Source: DSWT01 sp035415725 (GTDB taxonomy: Bacteria; Chloroflexota; Anaerolineae; B4-G1; SLSP01). Taken from it: a stretch of 46,952 nucleotides of DNA. Below, piece by piece: positions 8,546 to 16,073 of this stretch; the stretch's first letter is position 1; every line of letters begins with the position of its first letter. The notes beneath the pieces are model-generated. The model ran no database searches and was not told the DNA's origin. It worked only from the letters and a program-made list of their open reading frames with translations. The position numbers and the translations under genes are program-made. Location: contig DAOOGN010000020.1 in the NCBI GenBank assembly GCA_035415725.1, positions 1-46,952 of the forward strand, given 5' to 3'.

Positions 8546-9720
8546 CGCACAGTGCTGATATCCTTCAGAATGAGTTCCAGCGGGCAACCATGCCGGGCGC
8601 AGATGTCGCGCGTCGCCGTCAAATCTGCACGCACGGCCTCCGGATCGAAGGTGTCCCAGGCCAGAAACGCCGGGTTCGGCTTGCGCGAGAACACGTAGTC
8701 CCGCCCGATCTCCGCTGCGCCGCGTTCCTGATCCACCCACGGACTCATCGATACTTTGCGAACGTGGGGGATCATACGCACCTGGGCCATTTTCTTGTCG
8801 AGTGGATCGCAACAGCCGTAGTACACCAGGCCAAACCGCTCGCAGATGCGGCTGGCGTAATCCACCTCGTACTCCTTGAACATGCGCGGCGACACGGTGG
8901 CGAACATCTGCGCCAGGCCGAACATCCACATATCTTTCGTGCGGGGGCGCGCCGGGTCGTAGCCGGGGGCGGGCAATTCGTCGGTGTACGCGCCCGTGCA
9001 GTGGATCAGGCTCTGCGGGCCGCACAGCAGTCCCTGACTCTCCAACTGATCCAGCATGCTCAAGTACCCTTCCGTCATCCGTTCTACCAACCCGTGCATC
9101 AAGTCGGGCTGATCCAGCAGCGCGTACAGTGCATTTTCGACTCCCATCCACGTGGCGATGGGGTCCCACAAGGACAGGTAGGGGTCTGCACCCCAGGCGC
9201 GCACTTCCAGCAGCCCGTCGAACAGCTCATGCGCCACGGCCAAACGGCGGTCAGTTTCGGCAGCATCGTGGCGGATGTGGGGCATCTGAATCTTCTGGAG
9301 ATCGTCCAACGTTTTGAACTGGTTTTCGTACCGATGCGCGACGACGTCGTTCTGGGGATCGGTGGCGACCGTTGCCTCGTGGACATCGATGCCAAAGCCG
9401 GTGTTGACAATCGCCTTGGGGACGCGGATGAAGGGTTCCACCACCATGTCCACCGGAAAATGTCGCCACTGGAAGAGGGTGCGCCGCAGAAACTCCTCAT
9501 AGCCGCGACACTCTGAGTCGGCGCAGCGCAGGGTCAATTCGTCATCGAGATTCATCTCATTCCAGCAGACCTGGTCGATCATCACCGGCGGGCGGACCGA
9601 CTGGCGCGCGTTGAGCTGCCGCCATCGAGCGCGCTTCTCGTCCTGCACTGGCAGCGCGGCGATTTCGGCCACGCGGGCCGCTAACTCGCGGATCACGGCG
9701 ATGTCATGTTGATTTAACAT
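8428..9720 (-). CDS. Uroporphyrinogen decarboxylase-fold family protein
   Basis: The 430-residue product belongs to the UroD/MtaA superfamily, many members of which are corrinoid or cobalamin methyltransferases rather than haem enzymes. Family features are the central barrel segments and the segment YYGCCDPLDKK followed by MSPWVDQERGAAEIG. It is longer than HemE and lacks its N-terminal substrate-binding arginine pattern, so haem synthesis is unlikely. It is transcribed towards the DppD-like gene and overlaps its 3' end by 118 bases. No corrinoid protein gene is adjacent, though a PduO-type adenosyltransferase lies about 5 kb away. The actual reaction is unknown. Confidence 0.7.
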   Translation of the reverse strand: MLNQHDIAVIRELAARVAEIAALPVQDEKRARWRQLNARQSVRPPVMIDQVCWNEMNLDDELTLRCADSECRGYEEFLRRTLFQWRHFPVDMVVEPFIRVPKAIVNTGFGIDVHEATVATDPQNDVVAHRYENQFKTLDDLQKIQMPHIRHDAAETDRRLAVAHELFDGLLEVRAWGADPYLSLWDPIATWMGVENALYALLDQPDLMHGLVERMTEGYLSMLDQLESQGLLCGPQSLIHCTGAYTDELPAPGYDPARPRTKDMWMFGLAQMFATVSPRMFKEYEVDYASRICERFGLVYYGCCDPLDKKMAQVRMIPHVRKVSMSPWVDQERGAAEIGRDYVFSRKPNPAFLAWDTFDPEAVRADLTATRDICARHGCPLELILKDISTVRYRPQRLFEWAEIALEVVEEYNPHLTPCSAVMVTHGGSS

Positions 9721-9891
9721 TGGAAGCTCCCTATGCCATCATGGAATCGAGCGACAAAGCAAGAACACCCATCCCCATGCCGGAGGCCGGCGCATCAGGA
9801 TGTAGGTCCGATTATAGGCGCACCGGGCATAAATTCAACGGCGTGTAGCCGCATTTGGGGCAAGGGCTTTTCCGTGACTTAAAGCGCGTGA

Positions 9892-9920
9892 TTGCCATTT
9901 CACCTGTTTCCGGTTATACT
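9892..9920 (+). promoter_or_regulatory. Sigma-70-type promoter of candidate small RNA
   Basis: TTGCCA (9892-9897), a spacer of exactly 17 bases and TATACT (9915-9920) form a good vegetative promoter. Transcription would begin near 9927. No start codon with a ribosome binding site follows before the terminator at 10040. Confidence 0.6.
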
Positions 9921-9926
9921 CCTGGA

Positions 9927-10065
9927 AACAGTTATTTCAGCGATTCAAAAGCAAGTTCGTCGTTCAGCCTTCACTCTCTCGCCTGTTGGTCAGTTTCCAG
10001 GCTAATAAAACTGGACCTGTTTATCGCTGGTACAAGTTCAAAGAAGCCTTCCCGGCTTCTTTAAT
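9927..10065 (+). ncRNA. Candidate structured small RNA, about 135 nt
   Basis: The stretch sits between a good promoter and an intrinsic-terminator-like hairpin in a 409-base gap between genes. It can close on itself: CAGCGAT (9938-9944) pairs with ATCGCTG (10023-10029), and inside it GTCAGTTT (9989-9996) pairs with AAACTGGAC (10008-10016) with one bulged base. A reading frame across it (from 9855) has no ribosome binding site and no recognisable product. No hallmarks of 6S RNA, SRP RNA, tmRNA or RNase P were seen. It could also be a long leader of the GIY-YIG gene at 10130. Confidence 0.45.
10040..10062 (+). terminator. Terminator hairpin
   Basis: AAAGAAGCC (10040-10048), loop TTCCC, GGCTTCTTT (10054-10062) is a perfect 9-bp stem ending in a short T-run. 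It would end the transcript from the promoter at 9892. Confidence 0.6.
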
Positions 10066-10129
10066 CGCATATCTGTTTTCCAAGTACAGAATCATCACAA
10101 CTCTCTGATGGATAACGACTGGAGCAACG

Positions 10130-10612
10130 ATGTGGTATCTCTATGTCCTGAAATGCAGTGATGAATCGTTCTATACCGGCATCACCAACGACGTGGTCCG
10201 GCGTGTGGCGGAACACCAGGCCGGGCGCGGCGCGCGCTACACACGGATGCACCTGCCGGTGACGCTGCTCGCGGCGTGGCAATACCCCGACCGCGGAACG
10301 GCGACACAGGCGGAGGCGGCGTTCAAGCGGCTGCGGCGCTCCGCTAAGCAGGCTCGCATCGAGGCGCGCCGGCCGTTTGCCGATGCGCCCTTCGCCTTCG
10401 ATGTGCTGGATGATCCACAGCCGCACCCCTTCTGTCCCCCCTGCAGCGGGCCGTTGGAAATGCACACGCTTGACGCAGAAGGTGATCCGGCGGCCGCGGA
10501 CAACGCCGATGACGTGCGTTGGTTCCCGCCGGATGCGCTGCCGGAGCCAATCGCTTTGGCGCATGCGCCGCAGGTGTTAGCCGATTCGCGGAAGTGGGTG
10601 GAGGTGCGATGA
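10130..10612 (+). CDS. GIY-YIG nuclease domain with Nudix-like tail
   Basis: Of 160 residues, the first 85 or so form a YhbQ/UPF0213-type GIY-YIG domain: WYLYVLKCSDESFYTGIT carries the two Tyr motifs, followed by the Arg of VVRRVAEH and a catalytic-type Glu in TATQAEAAFK. The remainder looks different: HPFCPPCSGPLE resembles the start of a zinc ribbon of NADH-pyrophosphatase-type Nudix proteins, and DDVRWFPPDALPE resembles the end of a Nudix domain, but the Nudix box is absent. This suggests a Nudix gene that lost its middle and became joined to the GIY-YIG gene. Its stop codon overlaps the start of the next gene (ATGA at 10609). Confidence 0.72.
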   Translation: MWYLYVLKCSDESFYTGITNDVVRRVAEHQAGRGARYTRMHLPVTLLAAWQYPDRGTATQAEAAFKRLRRSAKQARIEARRPFADAPFAFDVLDDPQPHPFCPPCSGPLEMHTLDAEGDPAAADNADDVRWFPPDALPEPIALAHAPQVLADSRKWVEVR

Positions 10613-11574
10613 CCGCCATACTCGACGTGAAGGATTTGTGCAAGACCTATCGCAAGGGCAGGCAGCCGGCCGTGGATCATCTCACTTTCACCGTGGATGA
10701 AGGGGCGATCTATGCCTTCGTCGGACCGAACGGCGCCGGCAAAACGACCACCATCCGCATCATTGCGACGCTGCTACGCCCCAATAGCGGGGAGGTGCGG
10801 GTAGGAGGCTATCGGGTGGATACGGAGCGGGAGGACGTGCGCCGCCTGCTGGGCCTTATCCCCGACGAATTTGGCCTCTACGGCGAGATGCTGGTGCGGG
10901 AGTACCTGGAATTTTTCGCCGGCTGTTATGGCGTGGACCCCACGAAGCGCACGTCCATCGTGAACGATCTCTTGGAACTGGTCGGTCTGGCGCACCGCCG
11001 CGACGACATCGTGCGGACGCTCTCGCGGGGGATGCGCCAGCGTCTCGGCGTAGCGCGGGCGTTGGTCCACGATCCGGCGCTGATTGTCGCCGATGAACCG
11101 GCAGCCGGCCTCGATCCACGGGCGCGCGTCGAACTGCGCGAAATTTTCCGCGTGCTTCAAGAGATGGGCAAGACCATTTTCCTCTCCTCACACGTGCTGC
11201 GGGAACTGGATGACATTGCCACCCACGCCGGCATCATCGAACAGGGACGGCTGATCGCTGCCGGCACCGTGGACGAGATTCGCACGCGGCTGCGTCCCCA
11301 CCGCCGTATCCGCGTTGCGTTCCTCGGTCCGGCAGAGGATGCGCAGGCATGGTTGTCCCATCATCCGCAGGTGATCGAGGTGGAAATCGCCCCGGCGACA
11401 GGACGAAACGGCAGTTCTCCCGCGTTGCTGGTCACCTTGCGGGATGGGGAAGAGGCCGTGGTGCAACTGCTCGCCGAACTGATCGGCGCAGGGTTTGCTG
11501 TGCTCTCTTACGCCGAAGAACAGGATACGCTTGAAAGCCTCTTTATGAGTCTGACGCAGGGTGTCGTCACCTGA
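10609..11574 (+). CDS. ABC transporter ATPase, ABC-2 drug/lipid exporter type
   Basis: A 321-residue ATPase with Walker A GPNGAGKTT, signature LSRGMRQRLGVARAL, Walker B ALIVADEP and H-loop SSHV, plus a C-terminal regulatory extension of about 100 residues as in CcmA/DrrA-type subunits. The ATG at 10609 overlaps the stop of the GIY-YIG gene by four bases, indicating translational coupling. The usual ABC-2 permease is not downstream; a HemW-like gene follows at once, so the membrane partner must be encoded elsewhere or is lost. The substrate is not predictable. Confidence 0.85.
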   Translation: MTAILDVKDLCKTYRKGRQPAVDHLTFTVDEGAIYAFVGPNGAGKTTTIRIIATLLRPNSGEVRVGGYRVDTEREDVRRLLGLIPDEFGLYGEMLVREYLEFFAGCYGVDPTKRTSIVNDLLELVGLAHRRDDIVRTLSRGMRQRLGVARALVHDPALIVADEPAAGLDPRARVELREIFRVLQEMGKTIFLSSHVLRELDDIATHAGIIEQGRLIAAGTVDEIRTRLRPHRRIRVAFLGPAEDAQAWLSHHPQVIEVEIAPATGRNGSSPALLVTLRDGEEAVVQLLAELIGAGFAVLSYAEEQDTLESLFMSLTQGVVT

Positions 11575-11584
11575 AGCATTTTCG

Positions 11585-12778
11585 ATGAAGACCGCAATCT
11601 ACATCCACGTGCCGTTTTGCCTGCAGCGGTGTACCTACTGCGATTTCAATACCTACAGCGGATTATTGTCTCTGCGCCCGGCCTACGTCGATGTGTTGTG
11701 CCGGGAAATTCACCATCGCGCTACACTTGACCCGGAGGTCGAGGCGACGACGTTGTATTTCGGCGGCGGAACGCCTTCGCTGTTACCCGCCGAAGGCGTC
11801 GGTGCTGTGATCGCCGCTGTGAGACGATATTTCACGCTGCCCCCCGACGCCGAAATCACACTGGAGGCCAATCCAGGCACAGTTGATGCCCCTCTTTTGT
11901 CCGCCTTCCATACTGCCGGGATCAACCGCCTGAGCCTCGGTGTGCAGTCGGCGCACGACGATGAGCTACAGAGGCTGGGGCGCATTCACACCTGGGACGA
12001 GGCCGTGCGCGCCGTCGCTGCCGCGCGACAGGCAGGCTTCGACAACATCGGCATTGATTTGATCTACGGTCTGCCCGGTCAGACGCTGGCCCGTTGGGAA
12101 GAGACCCTGAGGCGTACCTTGACGCTCGATCCGCAACACCTTTCCCTCTACGCGCTGACGTTGGAGCCGGAGACGCCGCTGGCGCAAGCCATAGATGCCG
12201 GTCAGTGGCCATCCCCTGACCCTGATCTGGCGGCGGATATGTACGAGCGCGCCTCGGAGATGCTGGGTGCAGCGGGATTCTGGCAGTACGAGATCTCCAA
12301 CTGGGCGCGTGGGCTGTGTCCTCCCGAAACTGTGTGGGCTTTGCCGCCAGATGGTCAGACGGAGGCCATCGGCCCGTGGGTGAGCCATCACAACCTTGTC
12401 TATTGGCGTAACCAGCCGTGGTGGGGATTAGGCGCGGGGGCTTATTCCTGGTGGCGACAGCGCCGGTGGAGCAACATACCGCATCCCGTTCCCTACGTGG
12501 AAGAAGGCCGGGCCGGGCGCTGGCCGGAGGTCGAGGTGGAAATCATCCCGCCGTCCCTGGAACGGGGGGAGACGTTGATGCTGGGATTGCGCCTTGCCGA
12601 GGGGGTGAGCGAGGCGTGTTTCCGTGCGCGGTTTGGCGCGGGTCTCATCGAGGGGTATGGGGATACGGTGGCGCGTTTATCCGCGGCGGGTCTAGTCTTG
12701 TGGGATGGCGTGCGCCTGCGACTCAGCGCGCGCGGGCGATTGTTGGGGAACCAGGTCTTCGGCGCTTTTTTAGCGTAG
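11585..12778 (+). CDS. hemW: HemW-like radical SAM protein (coproporphyrinogen oxidase family)
   Basis: The 397-residue protein begins with AIYIHVPFC and the radical SAM cluster motif C-x3-C-x2-C (CLQRCTYCDF), followed by YFGGGTPSLL, EANPGT and the HemW-type stretch LGVQSAHDDELQRLGR and IDLIYGLPGQT. HemW is considered a haem-binding chaperone rather than an oxygen-independent HemN oxidase; the lone CX3CX2C without an extra downstream cysteine fits HemW. The ATG at 11585 is chosen because it starts directly before the conserved strand; a GTG at 11561 inside the preceding gene would add eight residues. It converges with the receiver gene with a 9-base overlap. Confidence 0.85.
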   Translation: MKTAIYIHVPFCLQRCTYCDFNTYSGLLSLRPAYVDVLCREIHHRATLDPEVEATTLYFGGGTPSLLPAEGVGAVIAAVRRYFTLPPDAEITLEANPGTVDAPLLSAFHTAGINRLSLGVQSAHDDELQRLGRIHTWDEAVRAVAAARQAGFDNIGIDLIYGLPGQTLARWEETLRRTLTLDPQHLSLYALTLEPETPLAQAIDAGQWPSPDPDLAADMYERASEMLGAAGFWQYEISNWARGLCPPETVWALPPDGQTEAIGPWVSHHNLVYWRNQPWWGLGAGAYSWWRQRRWSNIPHPVPYVEEGRAGRWPEVEVEIIPPSLERGETLMLGLRLAEGVSEACFRARFGAGLIEGYGDTVARLSAAGLVLWDGVRLRLSARGRLLGNQVFGAFLA

Positions 12779-13189
12779 CGCGGTGGCCTCGCCCCCCGAC
12801 GGCACTACGCCGTCATCTGGCCTGTTTTCCATACGTCGCGCCACGGTGCGAATCTCGCCGACCAGGGACTTGGTGTCGAGCGTTTTGAGCAAATAGCTGG
12901 CGGCGCCCATCTGTCGTGCCTGATCTTCTTCCTGACTATCGGGGTACGAGGTCAGGACGATCACCGCGCAGGCCGGACATAACCGGCGCAACGTCTGAAG
13001 CGTTTGCAGTCCTCCCGGCGCCTTGGTCTCCAAGAGGATCACGTCGGGCGCTAACAGACGTGTTTGTTGCAGGGCATCTTCATAGCGTCCCGTACTACCG
13101 ACGATTTCCAATCCAACGGCAGTTTCCAGACGCTTCTGCAGCGCCTCGCGCACCAGACTGTGAGGGTCCACAATCACCAATTTAATCAT
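12770..13189 (-). CDS. Stand-alone receiver-like protein, phospho-Asp replaced by Glu
   Basis: The 139-residue product has a CheY/REC fold: IKLVIVDPHSL at the start, VIVLTSYPD with the conserved Thr80/Ser81 and Lys102 in YLLK. Of the usual acidic pair only Asp8 remains (D-P), and the phospho-acceptor Asp is replaced by Glu54 in VILLETKAPGG. Glu at this site can mimic the phosphorylated state, but it cannot accept phosphate normally. There is no DNA-binding output domain. It lies 123 bases downstream of a sensor kinase gene on the same strand. The ATG at 13189 is preferred; an in-frame start at 13231 would add 14 unmatched residues. Confidence 0.8.
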   Translation of the reverse strand: MIKLVIVDPHSLVREALQKRLETAVGLEIVGSTGRYEDALQQTRLLAPDVILLETKAPGGLQTLQTLRRLCPACAVIVLTSYPDSQEEDQARQMGAASYLLKTLDTKSLVGEIRTVARRMENRPDDGVVPSGGEATALR

Positions 13190-13312
13190 ACGCCCCAGTA
13201 TATTCTGCCTTCTTGCAGCGCAAAGTGCCATAAATCCTCACTCCAAGCTGATAGATGACTTGGCAGGTTCAGGTCACTTCGGCGTACAGTCTACCGCGTT
13301 CTACTCCCTTCT

Positions 13313-14731
13313 TCAACCCCGTGGCTCCTGAGGTAACCGGAGCGTAAACGCACTCCCCACGCCCGGCGTGCTTTCCACGTCGATGCAACCTCCGTGGGCC
13401 ACGAGCAGATCGCGGGTGATGCTCAACCCCAGTCCCATGCCTTGCGGGAAGCGCCCGCTGGCGGTGCCGCGGTAGAACGGTTCGAAGATGCGCGCTTGCT
13501 CCTCCAACGGGATGCCCACGCCGCCGTCCTGCACGCGAATCCACACACCCTTGTCATCCACCCCGCCCGTGATCACAACATCGCTGCCGGGCGGAGTATA
13601 TTTGACCGCGTTGCTGATGACGTTGCCGAGCGCCTGCGTCATCCGGTCGGCATCCAGGAGCAATGTAGGCAAATCGTCTGGGAAATCCGTTTGCCAGCGC
13701 AAGCCTTTGTCCTGCGCTGCCTTGCGCCAGGGCGCTAATTCCTGGGTCAGCCACGGCGTCAGCGCCACAGGTTTGCGGTCTAATTCCAGCGGACCCAGTG
13801 CCTGGTCATAGAGTTGGGTGAGATCATCGAGAAGCCGCCGCATCAACTGAATTTGCCTTTCCATACCTTTCAGCAGTTCGGGACGTAAGTCTTCATCCTG
13901 ATCCGCGCCGCCGGCGAGGGCCTGAGTGGCCGAGAGCAGTGCGCCCAGAGGCCGTCCCAGCTCGTGGACGAGGTTTGCCAATAGACGTTTGCGCGACTTT
14001 TCTAATTCACGCCGTTGGCGGGTCAGAGTGTTGAACGCGCGCAGCAGCATGCGCACCTCATTCGGTCCCTGTTCGGGCAGTTCGTCCAGGGAATAGCCGG
14101 CAGCCATGTGCGAAACGGCCTGCGTCGCGCGCCGCAAGGGGCGTGCCAGATCCACGGCCAGCAGCCACCCGGCGACAACGCCGACAAGCATGCCGCCCGT
14201 CAGGACTCCCACAATGAGTGTTCGCGTGCGGGGGAAACGTTCGTAGACGCTGGACAGCGGGTCGGTGAGACGGATCACGCCGATAACTTCAAACGTCGGT
14301 CCGATGACGGGCATCAGCACTTCCGCCGCTCCTGTCCCGGGCCGTTCGCCGTAGTCCACGCGGAGGGCTTGTTTGGAGTCGACCGTCTCTTTCAGGCCGG
14401 GAACGTCCAATGTCTCTCCGAGTTGGTCATGGAAAGCTGCGTCGTTGGTTGCCAGTAGTTGACCATCGGGGCTGAGCATCATCATCCGCGCCGCCAGTCG
14501 TCTGCCTACCTGCGAGACGAAGGCGGCGGCCTGTAACGGGCTGTACCAGATTTGGGGATTCTGCGAAGCGGCGTCGGCGACGAGAGCCGCTTGTAGCTCC
14601 AACTCGTTCGACAATCCTGCTAGCAGGACTTGCGTTTCCAACAGATACGTCAGCGCCACGCCGACGAGCGGGATGACGATCACCAAAGGTATGATATGAC
14701 TCACCATAAGTCGGACGCGCAACGAGCGCAT
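13313..14731 (-). CDS. Sensor histidine kinase
   Basis: This 472-residue membrane kinase has TM1 at about 10-31, an extracytoplasmic sensor of about 135 residues, TM2 at about 170-193, a HAMP-like linker, the phospho-acceptor His256 in NLVHELGRPL, N-box NVISNAVKYTPPG, G1 box VQDGGVGI, F box FEPFYRG and G2 box GMGLGLS. All catalytic boxes look intact. GGAGGAAGT directly precedes the ATG at 14731. The gene downstream encodes a receiver that lacks its acceptor Asp, so the true phosphate partner may be elsewhere. The sensed signal is unknown; the periplasmic part resembles a single Cache/PAS-like unit. Confidence 0.9.
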   Translation of the reverse strand: MRSLRVRLMVSHIIPLVIVIPLVGVALTYLLETQVLLAGLSNELELQAALVADAASQNPQIWYSPLQAAAFVSQVGRRLAARMMMLSPDGQLLATNDAAFHDQLGETLDVPGLKETVDSKQALRVDYGERPGTGAAEVLMPVIGPTFEVIGVIRLTDPLSSVYERFPRTRTLIVGVLTGGMLVGVVAGWLLAVDLARPLRRATQAVSHMAAGYSLDELPEQGPNEVRMLLRAFNTLTRQRRELEKSRKRLLANLVHELGRPLGALLSATQALAGGADQDEDLRPELLKGMERQIQLMRRLLDDLTQLYDQALGPLELDRKPVALTPWLTQELAPWRKAAQDKGLRWQTDFPDDLPTLLLDADRMTQALGNVISNAVKYTPPGSDVVITGGVDDKGVWIRVQDGGVGIPLEEQARIFEPFYRGTASGRFPQGMGLGLSITRDLLVAHGGCIDVESTPGVGSAFTLRLPQEPRG

Positions 14732-14758
14732 ACTTCCTCCTCCGTCGTTTGACAATGT

Positions 14759-14884
14759 ATAGGACTTACGTCAATTTCCGTTGGTAGTGACGGCTTTAGC
14801 CGTTCTTAGCTCCTAAGAGACGCCTGAAGGCGTCATGACCCAGCCTCCGCCGCTTGATTCGAGCCGGGCTTGCGTAAATCCTGT
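14759..14884 (+). mobile_element. Small TA-flanked element with terminal inverted repeats and two hairpins
   Basis: AGGACTTACG (14761-14770) and CGTAAATCCT (14873-14882) are inverted repeats with one mismatch, flanked by TA as expected for IS630/mariner-type MITEs. Inside are two hairpins, ACGGCT/AGCCGT (14790-14803) and GACGCCT/AGGCGTC (14819-14834). It contains no reading frame and lies between two minus-strand genes. Confidence 0.6.
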
Positions 14885-14901
14885 ACACAGGACTCACCGA
14901 A

Positions 14902-15450
14902 TTAAACGGTTACGTCCGACTTGGGCAGGCTGGCATCGACGTGGAGCGCCGCGACGAACAACAGCGACGACAGGCGGTTGAGATAGGCCAGGCACAGGGA
15001 ATCAATGCCCGGTTCGACTGCGGCCAGGGCGACGACACGGCGTTCCGCACGGCGGACGGCGGTGCGCGCCACATGCAGCGCTGCGCCGGGCAGCGAGTCG
15101 CCGGGCAACACGAACGCTTTTAAGGCTGGCAACCCGGCTTCGAGAGCGGCAATGCACGCTTCTAACCACGTCAGGTCATCCACGCCTGGAGCGGGGTACC
15201 GGTCGCGGAACTCCGGCGTCGCCGCGAGGTGCGCCATCAAACGGACCAAGTGCTCTTGCACCGTGCGCAAAGTGGCTTGGAGTGCGGCGTCTTCCACCAG
15301 CGCGCGCGCCATACCTATGGCGGACGTGGCCTCGTCCGTCGCGCCGACGGCTTCCAACAGCGGGCTGTCCTTGGAAAGTCGCACTGCCTCGCCCAATCGG
15401 ACGGTGTTGCCGTCATCACCTGTGGTAGTGTAAAACCTGGATTTGTTCAT
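14902..15450 (-). CDS. Cob(I)yrinic acid a,c-diamide adenosyltransferase (PduO type)
   Basis: The 182-residue protein matches PduO-type ATP:cob(I)alamin adenosyltransferase, which makes the adenosyl form of vitamin B12. Family features are the N-terminal TTTGDDGNTVRLGEAVRLSK, the segment AVGATDEATSAIG, FVLPGDSLPGAALHVARTAV and RRAERRVV that shape the ATP site, and the C-terminal LAYLNRLSSLLFVAAL. Only a weak GAGG lies upstream of the ATG at 15450. No B12 riboswitch core was found upstream. It is a single gene, probably serving adenosylcobalamin enzymes encoded elsewhere. Confidence 0.88.
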   Translation of the reverse strand: MNKSRFYTTTGDDGNTVRLGEAVRLSKDSPLLEAVGATDEATSAIGMARALVEDAALQATLRTVQEHLVRLMAHLAATPEFRDRYPAPGVDDLTWLEACIAALEAGLPALKAFVLPGDSLPGAALHVARTAVRRAERRVVALAAVEPGIDSLCLAYLNRLSSLLFVAALHVDASLPKSDVTV

Positions 15451-15689
15451 AGCTTGACAACCTCAACTCACATCATCAACGCTATGGAATAGCGTAGCTC
15501 ATTTTCGGCGAAATGACAAGTTAAGTGCTATGGCGCCGCTCGCACGCTTTGACAGCATCCCCGTTCACGTCAACCTGATCCAACTACCCCCCCGCCGCAG
15601 AAGTTAGCGAGGCGGGCGTGAGTTGAAATCACTCCGTAACAACATCCCCGGCAGTTCTTGGCCAACTTTGCACCTTTGCATCCCTCACC

Positions 15690-15717
15690 TTGACAAAGTC
15701 AAAATCTGGTATAATAT
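15690..15717 (+). promoter_or_regulatory. Promoter of the metal-efflux genes
   Basis: TTGACA (15690-15695) is a consensus -35. The -10 is TAATAT (15712-15717, 16-base spacing) or TATAAT (15710-15715, 14-base spacing). It overlaps the operator palindrome, as usual for ArsR/SmtB-type control. Confidence 0.75.
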
Positions 15718-15739
15718 ATGAGCAGTTGTTCATATATTA
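15712..15739 (+). promoter_or_regulatory. SmtB/CzrA-type operator, 13-2-13 palindrome
   Basis: Half-sites TAATATATGAGCA (15712-15724) and TGTTCATATATTA (15727-15739) form a 28-base inverted repeat with one mismatch. The TGA(A/G)CA-x2-TGTTCA core is the classic ArsR/SmtB operator form. It covers the -10 region, so bound repressor would block initiation. Confidence 0.82.
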
Positions 15740-15745
15740 AAAAAC

Positions 15746-16062
15746 ATAACTATTCAGCCACCCTTGCCAGGTGGCGAACGGGACTTTGGGGAGGGCACAT
15801 AACAGGTTACCCCTTCGGCAGGTGATGACCCTCTCATCCCCCAACCCCCTTCTCCCCCGCAAGCGGGGAAGAAGGGGGCAAAAGGGGGGTGTGGCGACAC
15901 CCCCACCCAAAATCCCCCTTCCTGGAGGGAAGGGGGGCAGGGGGGATGGGCTTATAGAAACACGCCTATCTTGTCATACAGAAGCACCTGGCCTACCAAA
16001 GTCTACGCCAAACCTGGCATGGAATAAGTGGCTTCGTCAGGTTTACGAGCCTGAATAGATAC
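15746..16062 (+). mobile_element. MITE-like repeat, full copy B
   Basis: A 317-base element running from ATAACTATTCAG to CTGAATAGATAC, with imperfect inverted ends and no gene. It contains a G-rich hairpin GGGGGTGT-GGCG-ACACCCCC (15885-15904) and a CCCCCGC-AA-GCGGGG hairpin. AAAAAAC lies directly before it (15739-15745) and again just after it (16064-16070), a possible 7-base target duplication. It separates the operator-promoter from the sensor gene at 16074. Confidence 0.85.
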
Positions 16063-16073
16063 AAAAAAACACT

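Noticed and set aside
9927..10065. 6S, SRP or RNase P RNA
   Set aside because: None of the conserved sequence blocks of these RNAs is present, so only an unassigned candidate RNA is reported.
15451..15690. Cobalamin riboswitch upstream of the adenosyltransferase
   Set aside because: No B12-box-like core was found on the minus strand. Only a small ACGCTAT/ATAGCGT hairpin lies near 15481.
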